Below, piece by piece: positions 33,287 through 42,945 of a stretch of 64,000 bases of DNA. Made by a program: the position numbers and the translations under genes. This DNA is from an uncultured Geobacteraceae bacterium (lineage in GTDB: Bacteria; Desulfobacterota; Desulfuromonadia; Geobacterales; Pseudopelobacteraceae): the NCBI GenBank assembly GCA_903875605.1, contig CAIQWT010000007.1, positions 1 to 64,000 on the forward strand. Direction: 5' to 3'. The first letter of the stretch is position 1; each line of letters begins with the position of its first letter. A model generated the notes under the pieces. The model did not search any database and was not told the DNA's origin. It saw nothing but the letters and a program-made list of their open reading frames with translations.

Positions 33287-33976
33287 ATGGTCCTGACCGA
33301 TAGCGATATCCAGTCAATCTGGCTTACCATCAAACTGGCCTCAGTTGTTACAGTCGTTCTACTTGTTCTTGGGACCCCTGTTGCATGGTGGCTGGCCCGA
33401 TCCAGGTCGCCTCTAAAAGGGATACTGGGGGCGGTGGTGGCACTGCCGCTTGTGTTGCCGCCTTCAGTGCTCGGCTTTTACCTTCTGCTGGCCATGGGTC
33501 CCGACGGTCCGATCGGGAACCTCACCCGATCGCTGGGGATCGGAGCGTTACCGTTCACCTTCTGGGGACTGGTGATCGCTTCGGTCTTTTACTCGCTGCC
33601 GTTTATGGTGCAGCCTCTCCAGAATGCCTTTGAGTCAATTGGTGATAGACCACTGGAGGTTGCAGCCACACTTGGAGCCTCACCGCTGGATGCCTTTTTT
33701 ACTGTAGTACTTCCGCTGGCCCGTCCCGGTTTTTTGACCGCTGCAATTCTCACTTTTGCCCATACTGTGGGTGAGTTTGGCGTGGTGTTGATGATCGGCG
33801 GTAACATTCCGGGGGTCTCCCGGGTTGCATCGGTGCAGATTTATGATCATGTCGAGGCGCTGGAGTACAGCCAGGCTCACCGTATGGCCGCAGTCATGCT
33901 GATATTTTCATTCGTTGTACTGCTGTCGCTCTACGCATGGCGTCCCGGTAGCCTGAAAATGGTACGGAAAGGCTGA
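33287..33976 (+). CDS. modB: Molybdate ABC transporter permease ModB
   Basis: Inner-membrane channel of the molybdate importer. The 229-residue, five- to six-helix protein has the ABC-contact loop '[25 protein letters not shown]' (EAA motif) near 140-165. ATG 33287 follows the modA stop by four bases; the open frame extends further up into modA but that part is not coding. modC begins one base after its stop. Confidence 0.92.
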   Translation: MVLTDSDIQSIWLTIKLASVVTVVLLVLGTPVAWWLARSRSPLKGILGAVVALPLVLPPSVLGFYLLLAMGPDGPIGNLTRSLGIGALPFTFWGLVIASVFYSLPFMVQPLQNAFESIGDRPLEVAATLGASPLDAFFTVVLPLARPGFLTAAILTFAHTVGEFGVVLMIGGNIPGVSRVASVQIYDHVEALEYSQAHRMAAVMLIFSFVVLLSLYAWRPGSLKMVRKG

Positions 33977-33977
33977 C

Positions 33978-35054
33978 ATGCAGCTCTCAATGGCGGTACA
34001 TAAAAGTTTCGACACATTTACCATATCAACCGACTTCAGCGTAACTGGAGATTGTGTTGGGGTCTTCGGTGTATCCGGCAGCGGTAAATCTACCTTAGTG
34101 AGTATGCTGGCAGGTTTGGTGAAGCCGGACAGCGGCGAAATAGTACTGGATGGAGACTATCTTTTCAGCAGTGCCAAAAAAATAAACCTTCGTCCCGAGA
34201 AGCGGAGGATCGCCATGGTCTTCCAGCAGCATGGGCTCTTCCCGCATCTGAATGTAAGAAATAACCTGCTCTACGGCTATAAAAGGTGTCCGGCAGAATT
34301 CCGTACCATCAACTTTGACACCCTCGTGGCAGTGCTGAAACTGGATGAACTGCTGCACCGTGGCGCCAACAATCTCTCAGGAGGCGAAAAACAGCGGGTT
34401 GCCCTGGGGCGGGCCATACTGGCAAATCCACGCTTGTTGCTGATGGACGAGCCACTTTCGGCGTTGGATGATACTCTTCGTTTTCAGATCATTCCGTATT
34501 TGAGAAGTGTCAGCGAGCAGTTTGGCATTCCATACCTGTTCATTTCGCATTCCCTGGTGGAGATGCGCCTAATGACTGATACGGTGCTTGCCTTTGACAA
34601 GGGAACCATGATCGGGCAGACGACCGGCGAGCAGCTGGCCAGGATCCGCATGGGGCAAAGCCAGATCGGCTATATCAATCTGTTGGAATTGGACAGCATG
34701 ACAGAACGCGCCGGCATGTGCGCATATCACTGGAAAGGCGGCGAACTGCTGTTGTCAGCCGGTAACCGCGATACAATCAGTGGTCTGTTTGAGCTTTCTT
34801 CCAAGGATATCATGCTCTTCAAAAAACACCCTGAAGCGATCAGTGCACGTAATCTGCTGCATTGTACAGTTGCAGGACTTTTTGAGAGTGCTTCAAAAAT
34901 TGGTGTGGAGTTAAAATGTGGCGATGGGATGCTGGTTGCCGAGATTGTCCCGGAAGCGGTACGAGAGCTGGAGATAGAGAAGGACTGTCTTGTCTATGCA
35001 GCAATAAAAGCCTCGGCTTTCCGTCGGCTGGCTGCAGGAATGAGCCACAAATAG
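33978..35054 (+). CDS. modC: Molybdate ABC transporter ATPase ModC
   Basis: The ATPase of the molybdate importer, 358 residues. Walker A GVSGSGKST (about 31-39), signature LSGGEKQRVALGRA, Walker B LLLMDEPLSALD, and a C-terminal MOP/TOBE-type domain (about 290-350) that binds molybdate and allows feedback control. The transporter feeds nitrogenase, whose structural genes follow downstream in the same direction. Confidence 0.92.
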   Translation: MQLSMAVHKSFDTFTISTDFSVTGDCVGVFGVSGSGKSTLVSMLAGLVKPDSGEIVLDGDYLFSSAKKINLRPEKRRIAMVFQQHGLFPHLNVRNNLLYGYKRCPAEFRTINFDTLVAVLKLDELLHRGANNLSGGEKQRVALGRAILANPRLLLMDEPLSALDDTLRFQIIPYLRSVSEQFGIPYLFISHSLVEMRLMTDTVLAFDKGTMIGQTTGEQLARIRMGQSQIGYINLLELDSMTERAGMCAYHWKGGELLLSAGNRDTISGLFELSSKDIMLFKKHPEAISARNLLHCTVAGLFESASKIGVELKCGDGMLVAEIVPEAVRELEIEKDCLVYAAIKASAFRRLAAGMSHK

Positions 35055-35085
35055 CAGAAACCACTGGCCTTTCACCAAGCTCACT

Positions 35086-35117
35086 CCCCTCTCCCACTAG
35101 GGGAGAGGGGACTTTTT
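35086..35117 (+). terminator. Intrinsic terminator of modABC
   Basis: Perfect 10-bp stem CCCCTCTCCC / GGGAGAGGGG with a five-base loop, followed by ACTTTTT. Confidence 0.85.
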
Positions 35118-35338
35118 ACATCGCTGCTAATTGTGTGGCGTCCTGCTTATCCAATAGAATATCCGGCACATCCATATCAAACACCCTGAGAAAAAGATCC
35201 CTGTCGACATACTGTGACTAAAAAAATGGCAGTTGTCTTACTCTCAGGGCAATAATTTATCTAAATATGCTTGTTACTTCCACCTCCATTTTTTGGGCAT
35301 ACTAACAAACTCGCCGATATTAAACGTAATTTACTTGT
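35118..35338. other. Intergenic region upstream of the nifH promoter
   Basis: Contains a 7-bp inverted repeat CCCTGAG (35184-35190) / CTCAGGG (35243-35249), a possible enhancer-protein site 90-155 bases upstream of the -24 box. On the minus strand, 35119-35219 reads through without stop and gives YVDRDLFLRVFDMDVPDILL, which looks like a piece of a real protein, but I cannot name it; it may be a gene remnant. Confidence 0.35.
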
Positions 35339-35354
35339 TGGCACGGGCAGTGCA
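35339..35354 (+). promoter_or_regulatory. Sigma-54 promoter of nifHD(K)
   Basis: TGGCAC-GGGCA-GTGCA, the closest match to the -24/-12 consensus in the window. Predicted RNA start near 35365. Confidence 0.85.
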
Positions 35355-35361
35355 AAGATAA

Positions 35362-36378
<1,017 letters not shown>

Positions 36379-36390
36379 GTAAAAAATACC

Positions 36391-36419
36391 ATCTCACCAC
36401 AGAACTTTTGTGGTGAGAT
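36391..36419 (+). terminator. Stem-loop between nifH and nifD
   Basis: Perfect 10-bp stem ATCTCACCAC / GTGGTGAGAT with a nine-base loop, then TTTTAAAGGAG. It overlaps neither gene. It probably stabilises the nifH part of the message or terminates partly, giving more NifH than NifD. Confidence 0.65.
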
Positions 36420-36434
36420 TTTAAAGGAGTTTAT

Positions 36435-37880
36435 ATGTCAGAAAAAATTCGAAAAATTGACGGTATAACTAAAGAATCCACCCAGGCTATGATTGACGAT
36501 GCCCTCTCTGTGTATCCAGAGAAGGCCAGAAAAAAACGCGCGCCACACCTGGCACCCAATGACCCGTCATCCGGCTGCGCCAGCGTCAAATCCAACAAGA
36601 AAACTGTTCCGGGTGTCATGAGTGCTCGCGGCTGCGCCTATGCAGGTGCCAAAGGCGTTGTTTGGGGGCCGATCCGCGATATGGTTCATGTTTCCCACGG
36701 TCCGGTCGGCTGCGGCTGGTACTCCTGGGGCACACGCCGTAACCTGATGAGCGGTATCAACGGCGTCACTCAGTTCGGTATGCAGTTCACGTCTGATTTT
36801 CAGGAAAAGGACATCGTCTACGGTGGCGATAAGAAACTGAAAACGCTGCTTCATGAGGCTCATGAACTTTTCCCCCTTGCCAAAGGAATTTCGGTTCTTT
36901 CTGAATGTCCGGTAGGACTGATCGGCGATGATATCAACTCTGTGACAAAGAGTGTTTCCAAAGAGTTGGAAATCCCGATAATCCCATGCAACTGCGAAGG
37001 ATTCCGGGGTGTTTCACAGTCACTTGGTCACCATATTTCCAATGACTCGATTCGTGATTACATTATTGAGACCCGCGAGTTCGCAGAGCCTTCGACACCA
37101 TATGATATAGCTTTGATCGGTGATTATAATATCGGCGGCGACGTCTGGTCAGCCAAGGCTCTGCTTGAAGAGATCGGCTTGAACGTAAAATCTGTCTGGA
37201 CAGGCGATGGCGAATTAGAAAAAATTGCCGCGACCCATACTGTCAAACTGAATCTGATCCACTGCTATCGTTCGATGAACTATATGTGCAAAGTGATGGA
37301 AGAAAAATACGGTATCCCCTGGTTGGAGTTCAACTTTTTTGGCCCGACCAAGATCAGAGAGAGCCTGCGGGCCATCGCCGAGCGTTTCGACGACACAATC
37401 AAGGAAAAGGTCGAACTGGCCATCGCCAAATACGAGCCGATCATGCAGGCTATTATCGATGAATACAAACCACGCCTTGACGGCAAGAAAGTAATGCTTC
37501 TGGTCGGAGGACTTCGCCCACGCCACACCATCGGCGCTTATGAGGATCTGGGAATGGACTGTGTTGGCTCCGGTTACGAATTTGCCCACACCGATGACTA
37601 TGACCGTACCGCCCCGGAAATGCCGGAAGCAACCGTTGTTTATGACGACCCCTCCGAGTACGAATTTGAAAAGTTTGCTCATGCACTGAAACCTGATCTG
37701 ATCGGATCCGGCATCAAGGAAAAATATGTATTCCAAAAAATGGGTATTCCGTTTCGCCAGATGCACAGTTGGGATTATTCCGGACCTTATCACGGCTATC
37801 AGGGCTTTGAAATCTTTGCCCGCGACGTTGATATGGCGGTCAACAGCCCGACCTGGAAATTGGTAAAGGCACCATTTTAA
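36435..37880 (+). CDS. nifD: Nitrogenase molybdenum-iron protein alpha chain NifD
   Basis: Carries FeMo-co, the site of dinitrogen reduction. The 481-residue chain has the P-cluster cysteines in [18 protein letters not shown] and [11 protein letters not shown], the cofactor cysteine in [10 protein letters not shown] and the cofactor histidine in [17 protein letters not shown]. There is no vanadium/iron-only signature and no anf/vnfG-type small subunit gene. AAAGGAG precedes the ATG. Confidence 0.97.
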   Translation: MSEKIRKIDGITKESTQAMIDDALSVYPEKARKKRAPHLAPNDPSSGCASVKSNKKTVPGVMSARGCAYAGAKGVVWGPIRDMVHVSHGPVGCGWYSWGTRRNLMSGINGVTQFGMQFTSDFQEKDIVYGGDKKLKTLLHEAHELFPLAKGISVLSECPVGLIGDDINSVTKSVSKELEIPIIPCNCEGFRGVSQSLGHHISNDSIRDYIIETREFAEPSTPYDIALIGDYNIGGDVWSAKALLEEIGLNVKSVWTGDGELEKIAATHTVKLNLIHCYRSMNYMCKVMEEKYGIPWLEFNFFGPTKIRESLRAIAERFDDTIKEKVELAIAKYEPIMQAIIDEYKPRLDGKKVMLLVGGLRPRHTIGAYEDLGMDCVGSGYEFAHTDDYDRTAPEMPEATVVYDDPSEYEFEKFAHALKPDLIGSGIKEKYVFQKMGIPFRQMHSWDYSGPYHGYQGFEIFARDVDMAVNSPTWKLVKAPF

Positions 37881-37890
37881 TCTGTCTAAA

Positions 37891-37973
37891 CACTAAGGTA
37901 CAGAGAGACGAAAAGAATCTACCCTTAACCATATTGGGACTAAACTTAGTTTTTCTACCTCTGTTCCTCAGTG
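37891..37973 (+). repeat. Imperfect long stem in the nifD-nifK spacer
   Basis: CACT, AGG and ACAGAG (37891-37905) pair in order with CTCTGT, CCT and AGTG (37959-37973), with small bulges. This is in the 156-base spacer between nifD and nifK. Possible RNA processing or stabilising element; no T run. Confidence 0.4.
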
Positions 37974-38036
37974 TCTCACTGTTTAAATATAATCGGTTGT
38001 GCGACAGATTGGTCGCCCGCCCAAAAGGAGTACAAA

Positions 38037-39506
38037 ATGGCAAACTTATTAGGACTTGAAGTCAAGAAAGTTACTGAAACCCCACCAGAAGAGGTGGAGC
38101 GAGTTAAAAACTGGATCGACAGTGAAGATTATAAAGAGAAGAATTTTGCCCGCCAGGCGTTGGTTATCAACCCTGCTCATGCCTGCCAGCCGTTGGGAGC
38201 ACAGCTTTGTGCACACGGCTTTGAAGGCACACTGCCGTTTGTGCACGGATCACAGGGATGCGCTTCCTATTATCGCTCGACCCTTAACCGCCATTTCCGA
38301 GAACCTGCTCCGGCCGTATCGGACTCCATGACTGAGGACAGTGCCGTATTCGGAGGACAGAACAATCTCCATGAAGGTCTCGAGAATGCTGTTGCTCTCT
38401 ACAAACCGAAAATGATCGCCGTGTTCACCTCATGCATGCCGGAAGTTATAGGTGATGACCTGACTGCCTTCATCAAGAATGCCCGTCAGAAAGGGCATAT
38501 TCCCAAGGAACTGCCGGTTCCATACGCCAACACACCCAGCTTTAACGGTACTCATATTCACGGCTATGATTCCATGCTGGTTTCTATTCTGCAGAATCTG
38601 ACCGAGGGTAAACAGATCGAAGGGCGCTGCACAGGCAAACTTAACCTGATTCCAGGCTGCGACTTCAACATCGGTGACTATCGCGAATACAGACGTATAC
38701 TCAAGGAGTTCGGCATACCCTATACGATTCTGGCAGATATTGGCGATACCTTTGATTCACCATGTGACGGCACCTATAACATCTACGCCGGCGGCACTAA
38801 ACTAGAAGATGCCGCTGACTCGATCAACGGCAAGGCTACCATCGCAATCGGGCCATACGCCACTCCAAAAACCTTTGGCTGGATCAAGGACAATTATTCC
38901 GGCAAGCACGTTTCCATGGCCATGCCGATGGGTATCGAAAAGACGGATGCCCTGATCATGAAAATCGCTGAACTGTTTGGCAAGGAAGTGCCGGCATCTC
39001 TGAAAAATGAGCGTGGCCGTGCGGTTGATGCCATGACTGATTCACAGCAGTATATGCATGGTAAGAAGTTCGCTGTTTATGGCGACCCGGATTACCTGAC
39101 CGGGTACATATCATTCCTGTTGGAGATGGGTGCCCGCCCGCATCACATTCTCTGCAGCCGTGGCAGCAAAAAGGTGGAAAAAGAGATTCAGGCGCTGCTA
39201 GACGGCTCTATGTACGGCGCAGGGTGCAAGATTTATATGAATAAGGATCTTTGGCATCTACGCAGCCTGGTGGTAACCGATCCAGTCGATGCCATCATCG
39301 GCGATACTCACGGAAAGTTTGCCGCCAGAGACGCAAAGATACCGCTGTTTCGCTTCGGCTTCCCGATTTTTGACCGCGTCAACAAACACCGCTATCCGAT
39401 CATAGGGTATCAGGGTGTGGTCAATATGGTAACGGAAATTTGTAACAAGTTTATCGACATTAAGGACGAAACTTGCGAAGACCGTTTCTTCGAGATGATG
39501 CGCTAA
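38037..39506 (+). CDS. nifK: Nitrogenase molybdenum-iron protein beta chain NifK
   Basis: Partner of NifD; shares the P-cluster. The 489-residue chain has cysteines in NPAHACQPLGAQL, HGSQGCASYYRS and TSCMPEVIGDDL, and the serine/threonine-rich region after them. ATG 38037 has AAAAGGAG seven bases upstream; the frame continues further up but that part overlaps the spacer. The 156-base gap after nifD is unusually long for nifDK. The protein is of the shorter type that lacks the N-terminal extension of the Azotobacter beta chain. Confidence 0.96.
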   Translation: MANLLGLEVKKVTETPPEEVERVKNWIDSEDYKEKNFARQALVINPAHACQPLGAQLCAHGFEGTLPFVHGSQGCASYYRSTLNRHFREPAPAVSDSMTEDSAVFGGQNNLHEGLENAVALYKPKMIAVFTSCMPEVIGDDLTAFIKNARQKGHIPKELPVPYANTPSFNGTHIHGYDSMLVSILQNLTEGKQIEGRCTGKLNLIPGCDFNIGDYREYRRILKEFGIPYTILADIGDTFDSPCDGTYNIYAGGTKLEDAADSINGKATIAIGPYATPKTFGWIKDNYSGKHVSMAMPMGIEKTDALIMKIAELFGKEVPASLKNERGRAVDAMTDSQQYMHGKKFAVYGDPDYLTGYISFLLEMGARPHHILCSRGSKKVEKEIQALLDGSMYGAGCKIYMNKDLWHLRSLVVTDPVDAIIGDTHGKFAARDAKIPLFRFGFPIFDRVNKHRYPIIGYQGVVNMVTEICNKFIDIKDETCEDRFFEMMR

Positions 39507-39840
39507 CTACTTGTAACTATTAACTTTTTATACGAGAAGAAATTAGAGTGATTTATGCAGTTTTTTACATTCTAAAACATTACACTAATCTACAGACGTC
39601 CGGTGTACTTGCGGTGTAGTTGCCGGGGTACTTCGAACTCACTCGATAAAGCTTTGATTTTCCAGTAGTTAGAATATATTCTGAAGGACAAAGTGTACAG
39701 TGTTTTTAAAAGATGGGGACTCGAAAGAGTCCCCTTTTCTCGTTTTGCCCGTTAATTGACAGTTTTTCTCCTGCCGACCGGGATTTATTACCCCGATAAC
39801 GACCGGTTGGGAACCACACGGGTCATTTGCTGTTCTTTTT
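39507..39840. other. Region after nifK, without a gene
   Basis: 334 bp with AT-rich sequence, three loosely repeated copies of GGTGTACTTGC-like sequence near 39601-39630, and a strong terminator at 39715-39738. No ORF of note. Confidence 0.4.
39715..39738 (+). terminator. Intrinsic terminator of nifHDK
   Basis: GGGGACTC-GAAA-GAGTCCCC followed by TTTTCTCGTTTT. Perfect 8-bp stem with a GAAA tetraloop, 209 bases after the nifK stop. Confidence 0.85.
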
Positions 39841-40065
39841 TCATCGACGATCACGCCAGATGATATTCATGCCAGCAAGGGAACTGGCAATCTCATTCCA
39901 TTCCGGCGTCGCTATTTTCGATCGAGATGAGATGATGGAACGCTTACCATCATCGTTAACAAGTTGTACATGGAGGAATACTCGGTCGTCATTATCAATA
40001 GCGACCGCTTTTGCAAAAATAACTTTTTCGGCCTTGCTACCCGAAACTGTGACGGCTTGAGGCAA
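39841..40065 (-). CDS. Hypothetical protein, 74 residues or more
   Basis: Last of three small minus-strand genes. The frame is open up to about 40151, reading LSTEGSEVLRSRLGLNGYRCE before the annotated TTG start, but no ATG or GTG lies in that part, so the true start is unclear. The core 'KVIFAKAVAIDNDDRVFLHVQLVNDDGKR' is a beta-rich stretch. Not recognised. It may be a truncated gene. Confidence 0.4.
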   Translation of the reverse strand: MPQAVTVSGSKAEKVIFAKAVAIDNDDRVFLHVQLVNDDGKRSIISSRSKIATPEWNEIASSLAGMNIIWRDRR

Positions 40066-40184
40066 TAATACGGTCTCACAGCGGTAGCCATTAAGGCCGA
40101 GTCTGCTTCTAAGGACTTCGGAACCTTCTGTTGATAGTGGCTATTCGTTTCGACCTTTGGTTGTTCAGGGTGACGTCTCGACTC

Positions 40185-40457
40185 TCAGGCAGCAACAGCG
40201 GCGATGTGTTCCGGCGTTTCTTTGCTGTCAGGTTGGAGGTGGAAACCTTCAACAGGTTTTGGTGCAGCTGGATGGCCGGTGCATACACTGTGACCGGCAT
40301 ATTTCTCAAGGTCAGGTTTAGCACAGTACACGTTCTCACCACAAATGCACTCTACTTTCCAGATAACCCGTTTAGATGAATCGCGCTTTTCATTCGGCTC
40401 AATGATTTTCAACGTGCCTGCGATAAGTCCTGCCAGATTTTGCATTTCTTTTGCCAT
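40185..40457 (-). CDS. Hypothetical protein, 90 residues, four-cysteine
   Basis: Starts at ATG 40457 with GGAG ten bases upstream. The middle reads WKVECICGENVYCAKPDLEKYAGHSVC: CxC, C and C plus a histidine at spacings that could bind zinc. The C-terminal tail is Pro-rich. Family not known to me. It lies between the 39841 and 40561 genes on the same strand, probably one operon of accessory origin inserted after nifK. Confidence 0.5.
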   Translation of the reverse strand: MAKEMQNLAGLIAGTLKIIEPNEKRDSSKRVIWKVECICGENVYCAKPDLEKYAGHSVCTGHPAAPKPVEGFHLQPDSKETPEHIAAVAA

Positions 40458-40560
40458 GGTATTTCTCCTTTTTGTTTGGTGTTGGTTAGTAGGTTTGGCG
40501 CAGGCGGAGGGAAGCGATACAAGATCTCGCACGTTTCCTCGGCCAGCGCCGGTTTCAGTA

Positions 40561-40965
40561 TCAATCTTCTGTGGGCAACATAATAGTGAGGCATGGTGTC
40601 GAATCGTCAAAACCGACAGGGCCGGAAACCATTTTCAACTTCTTTTCCGGAGTGCCAAGTGGCAGGCATACTTTGAAATACAGTTCCGGGCGACCAGCAT
40701 CTTTCATTGCATTGATCGCCAGATGGGACATAAAGCAAACGTCCCAGACGATGACGGCAACTTCTTCGTTACTGGATTCAGCGGCACACTCAATCAACGT
40801 CCAGACAGAATCGGTACAACAGACGTTCCAGCTATAGATTCTGGTCTCATTCGGGAATGAACTGCTGAGGTCAATTAGCACTCCGTCAGAAATCGCTTGA
40901 GCACGTGTATATGTATGCACAATTTGGAAACCTGCCCAGGGGCCGTCTTTTAGAACTTCTTTCAT
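40561..40965 (-). CDS. DUF6573-like protein, plasmid/phage-type
   Basis: A 134-residue protein starting MKEVLKDGPWAGFQIVHTYTRAQAISDGVLIDLS. The 'YTRAQAISDGVLID' segment near residue 20-35 is the hallmark of the DUF6573 family, which is common on plasmids and integrative elements; its function is unknown. ATG 40965 (GGAGATATAACC upstream) is chosen rather than the ATG seven codons up. First gene of a minus-strand set of three. Confidence 0.6.
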   Translation of the reverse strand: MKEVLKDGPWAGFQIVHTYTRAQAISDGVLIDLSSSFPNETRIYSWNVCCTDSVWTLIECAAESSNEEVAVIVWDVCFMSHLAINAMKDAGRPELYFKVCLPLGTPEKKLKMVSGPVGFDDSTPCLTIMLPTED

Positions 40966-41194
40966 GGTTATATCTCCTAATATCAAGTAGTTACCTGGAA
41001 ACAGTATATTAGATGCTACGAATAACGAACAACGTTATTTGCACTTTATTTGCAATAATATCCAATAGTTACACTATTTAAGTTCGTGTTAATATTTGTG
41101 ATTAGACGTGCCATAACATGACAGTCCAGCAAAAAAGTGGATTGATATGTATGATTCATAGTGTTATAGTTTCCGTGTAGCAATGGAGGGGGAT

Positions 41195-41578
41195 GTGCGG
41201 ATATTCAAAACAAAGTGGTTTGTCCGGTATGTACGACAAGAGCACATTAGCGATCATGGTTTGCGTGATGCGATTGAACGTGCCGAGCGTGGTCTTATCG
41301 ATGCTGACTTAGGCGGAGGAGTCATCAAGCAGCGAGTGGCGCGGACGGGACAGGGGCGCTCCGGTGGTTACCGGATGTTGATTGCTTACCACTCCGGCAA
41401 TAGAGCTGTTTTCATGTACGGTATTGCTAAAAATGATCGGGGTAATATTGACGAAGACGAGTTGGCAACACTGCGAGAGATCGGGGCGGCATGGCTGGCG
41501 GCACAAGCGGAAGAGCTAGACCACGCCATTACAGAAGGTATTTTGGAGGAAATGAACGATGACAACAAAAGCAAATAA
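41195..41578 (+). CDS. RelE/HigB-type toxin of a type II toxin-antitoxin pair
   Basis: A 127-residue RelE-superfamily toxin, predicted ribosome-dependent mRNA endonuclease. The core has 'FVRYVRQEHISDHGLRDAIERA', 'KQRVARTGQGRSGGYRMLIAY' and 'FMYGIAKNDRGNID', matching the HigB-2/YgjM-partner type. GTG 41195 follows GGAGGGG by four bases; ATG 41183, in frame, is an alternative. It overlaps the antitoxin gene by 20 bases, toxin first, as in higBA operons. Confidence 0.83.
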   Translation: MRIFKTKWFVRYVRQEHISDHGLRDAIERAERGLIDADLGGGVIKQRVARTGQGRSGGYRMLIAYHSGNRAVFMYGIAKNDRGNIDEDELATLREIGAAWLAAQAEELDHAITEGILEEMNDDNKSK

Positions 41579-41894
41579 AAATAGCCCGTTAACACAGGCA
41601 CTGCTTGAAACTGCCAACGATATGCACAGTGTCGGAATTCTGGGGAACGATGCTTATAAAAAAATCACTATGCGGCACTTAGGAACGAAAAAACCGGAGA
41701 TTGAGCCGTTGTCTGCTGAAGAAATCCGTAAGATTCGGGAACAAACTCACATGAGCCAATCAGTATTTGCTCATTGCCTCAATGTGACGGTAGGGTACAT
41801 ATCACAATTGGAGCGCGGCGCAAAACGCCCAACGGGTGCAGCGCTTATGTTGTTAAATGTCATTCACCGCAAGGGGATTGAAGCGATTCTGTAA
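41559..41894 (+). CDS. HTH-type antitoxin (HigA/NadS-like)
   Basis: A 111-residue XRE-family protein; the helix-turn-helix is in the C-terminal half (IRKIREQTHMSQSVFAHCLNVTVGYISQLERGAKRP, about 62-97). It would neutralise the toxin encoded just upstream and repress the operon. The N-terminal part (1-55) is the likely toxin-binding region. A perfect 8-bp inverted repeat CAGACTCG/CGAGTCTG follows it at 41939-41968. Confidence 0.85.
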   Translation: MTTKANKNSPLTQALLETANDMHSVGILGNDAYKKITMRHLGTKKPEIEPLSAEEIRKIREQTHMSQSVFAHCLNVTVGYISQLERGAKRPTGAALMLLNVIHRKGIEAIL

Positions 41895-41938
41895 CGCTCA
41901 CACTTACAAACTGTTTATGGCGTCCACCCGTTTCCTCG

Positions 41939-41968
41939 CAGACTCGATGAAGCGGTTAACCGAGTCTG
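41939..41968 (+). repeat. Inverted repeat after the toxin-antitoxin genes
   Basis: CAGACTCG / CGAGTCTG, 14-base loop, no T run. Possible weak terminator of the higBA-type operon. Confidence 0.4.
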
Positions 41969-42094
41969 TTCCGCTCTTGGAATACGTCTGACTGCCAAAC
42001 CTATTCATGTATAGGGTGACTTGGAATAATAATGATGAGCTGGAATTCAAGCCACTAATAAAAAAGCGACATTGATGCAAATTCGCTCACTTCC

Positions 42095-42661
42095 TTAATG
42101 TGTGACCCCTTCTTTCTTCAGCACCTTAATAAAAGTCATGACAATGATATTCAGATCCAGGACAAATGACCGATTTTGAAGATACCACTCATCAAACTCA
42201 ACCTTAACCGGAACCGGCAGTTCGTCACGTCCATTGATCTGCGCCCAACCGGTTAACCCCGGCGTAAGCTCGTGAACACCTTTATCCGTACGGAAAGCAA
42301 TTAAATCCTCCTGATTAAATAAGGCCGGTCGCGGACCCACAATACTCATGTCACCGGTGATAATGCTGAATAACTGTGGGAGTTCATCAAGGCTTGATTT
42401 ACGAAGGAATTTACCAATCGGGGTCAGCCAGCTATCCGGATCACCAAGCAGGTGCGTGGCGACAGCAGGGGTATCTGTTCGCATGGTGCGGAATTTTGGC
42501 ATTTTGAAGATGATATTGTTGCGGCCGACACGATCTGACCAGTAAAGGATGGGGCCGGGTGATGTTAACTTAACGGCCAGGGCAACTGCCAGCATCGGAA
42601 TAGCGAGGAAAATAAAAGCAGTAAATGAACAGATGAAGTCGAAGGGGCGTTTTAGAATCAT
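42095..42661 (-). CDS. Bacterial sugar transferase (polyprenyl-phosphate phosphosugar transferase)
   Basis: A 188-residue protein of the PglC/EpsL/WcaJ-C family that starts glycan assembly by moving a phosphosugar to undecaprenyl phosphate. It has the re-entrant hydrophobic N-terminus (MILKRPFDFICSFTAFIFLAIP), 'DRVGRNNIIFKMPKFRTMR', the Asp-Glu catalytic pair in 'KSSLDELPQL', and 'GPRPALF'. Start chosen at MILKRPFDF, the family start; the longer frame begins in a TTTTGGATTTTGGATT repeat. It stands without other glycan genes except a fragment of an rfbB-like gene at 44881-44979. Confidence 0.8.
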   Translation of the reverse strand: MILKRPFDFICSFTAFIFLAIPMLAVALAVKLTSPGPILYWSDRVGRNNIIFKMPKFRTMRTDTPAVATHLLGDPDSWLTPIGKFLRKSSLDELPQLFSIITGDMSIVGPRPALFNQEDLIAFRTDKGVHELTPGLTGWAQINGRDELPVPVKVEFDEWYLQNRSFVLDLNIIVMTFIKVLKKEGVTH

Positions 42662-42945
42662 GGCGTAGGTCTCTATTTCCAGTTTTGGATTTTGGATTAA
42701 CTGTTTCATACATCCGAGTTAGCTTGAGGATAAAGCCTAGGGCAAATTGCGCAATCACTGCCAGATCAAACACGGCTGTCAACACCCGCAAAGGCCTGTT
42801 CGTTTGTCGCATATCTGGACTGATTGACAGGAACATTATTGATGGAGATCTTTACAATTAATTGCCTTCCAGACTTTCAATCCAAAGTTCAAATCTCAAA
42901 ACTTTTTTATTTGCGCCGGACGTTTTCACAATCAAGATTCCAGCA
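42662..42945. other. Intergenic region between hipA and the sugar transferase gene
   Basis: 284 bp. It has a TTTTGGATTTTGGATT short repeat at 42681-42697 and AT-rich sequence. No gene recognised. Confidence 0.35.
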
